A stretch of 64,000 nucleotides of DNA, from NCBI GenBank assembly GCA_037043235.1, contig JAWRVZ010000030.1:4323501-4387500 (forward strand), read 5' to 3'. The translations under genes and the position numbers were made by a program. This DNA comes from Rhodeus uyekii (Eukaryota > Chordata > Actinopteri > Cypriniformes > Acheilognathidae). The notes beneath the pieces were generated by a model. That model had not been told where the DNA came from and did not search any database. It saw only the letters and a list, made by a program, of their open reading frames with translations. Positions 63,119 through 64,000 of the stretch are shown here, piece after piece (within the stretch, counting starts at the first letter, position 1; every line of letters starts with the position of its first letter).

Positions 63119-64000
63119 ATTGATTCTTACAACAAATTTATTTTACAAACAGTTAGACAGATCTGAAACTGTACAGAACATATATATCTGATACCTGGTT
63201 TTAGGAAAGAAAGTTGGCAGAATAATTACATAAATGTAATAATATAGTACATTTTGAACAACGGTTACCGATAAGCGGGCGAAGGATCACCATGTGTGCA
63301 GACTTTTCAGTGTGGCTAAGTAGTTTAATTGAAATTAAACTTTTATCTGACTCAGGTCCTTGAATTTAGGTTGGAATGCCAATTGGTAATTGTTCATTTA
63401 TATGATCATTTATATAGACACTTGATTATTCTATTTAACTATTCATTCTTATTACACTCGTTCATTCGAATACCAACGTCGCTCAGGGTCTCGTGCCGGC
63501 CGTACTTTTACGCGGATCTCACGCTCAGAAACTCGCCAGTCAGAGGTTATGGCTAATGTTACTTAATAGACCATTAATTAAACAGCGGTTCTGTTTGGCC
63601 CCTACAATCACCTATATAGCTACTTAGTTAAAGTTCAATCAATAATCAGAGGTTTTGTATGATATTTTTTCATATTAAACCATATTGATTGTTGGGAGAG
63701 TTTCAGATCATTTCACCATTTTGAGAGGAGGGAGAGATGGAGGAAGAGGGTGTGAAGGCTGGATGAATTGCAGGTCATTGCAACATTCGGAGAGGAGAGA
63801 CGGGGGTGTGAAGGGAGGGAGATTAATACAATACTGATGTGATCAACTCAGCTTGATTGTATCTTAGATAGGGATGCTAATTTTGCAAGACAGAGTTCAA
63901 ATGTTGATTTCTAAAAGCATCCTTTGTTTACTTAGAGAGCAGCAAGACGGCTCGGCATCTTACAGTTTTTCTAGTCTTACACAGCCTCTGTCCTTTGGTT
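63119..64000. other. No gene recognised
   Basis: Near the end, two imperfect copies of a GAGGAGGGAGAGATGG...GGTGTGAAGG-type purine-rich stretch lie at about 63723 and 63790. No coding similarity. Confidence 0.4.

Overview
This window is vertebrate genomic DNA, most likely from a teleost fish of the carp/minnow order (Cypriniformes). The genes are split into short exons with consensus splice sites and long introns. Between the exons lie fish-type repeats: Tc1-like, Tigger/pogo-like and hAT DNA transposons, V-type tRNA-derived SINEs, an L2-type LINE tail, DIRS-like and LTR retroelements, and long (TA)n, (CA)n and poly-G tracts. No bacterial features, CRISPR arrays or rRNA genes were seen.

Three protein-coding genes lie head to tail on the minus strand. 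(1) From 60171 down to 51407 is a four-exon leucine-rich-repeat gene of about 205 codons; its family is only tentatively assigned (LRMDA/C10orf11-like). (2) From about 49199 down to 25579 is aco1, cytosolic aconitase/iron regulatory protein 1. It has a probable non-coding first exon and 20 coding exons that join in phase to 890 residues. (3) From 23472 down to 6857 is sepsecs, the O-phosphoseryl-tRNA(Sec):selenocysteinyl-tRNA synthase. It has 11 coding exons that join in phase to 481 residues, and a poly(A) signal follows about 180 bases after the stop. I assembled each exon by hand from splice dinucleotides, reading-frame phase and family motifs. Residue numbers of known catalytic residues agree with the human proteins throughout. 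The three genes have no obvious shared pathway, although aco1 (iron) and sepsecs (selenium) both belong to trace-element metabolism.

The rest is repeat-rich. From 1 to 6.8 kb are two hAT-type elements with exact 8-bp target duplications, a TIR element with broken THAP and YqaJ/SWIM-like fragments, and a deleted Tc1-like element. The sepsecs introns hold Tigger-like elements, remnants of an LTR element with an in-frame minisatellite ORF, a solo LTR, SINEs, and an L2 LINE tail nested in a TIR element. The aco1 introns hold two copies of one Tc1-like transposon, several hAT elements and AT-rich foldback elements. Intron 1 of the LRR gene holds a 2.6-kb LTR element with apparently identical LTRs, a 5-bp target duplication and a 603-codon ORF built largely of tandem peptide repeats. 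Next to it is a nest of a Tigger-like element, LTR-like sequence and DIRS-like gag sequence.

Points most worth a second look: a U12-type intron in the LRR gene with a non-canonical 3' end; histidine in place of the active-site/RNA-binding arginine 699 of aco1; a GC-AG intron in sepsecs; and the non-autonomous LTR element with its repeat-built ORF.
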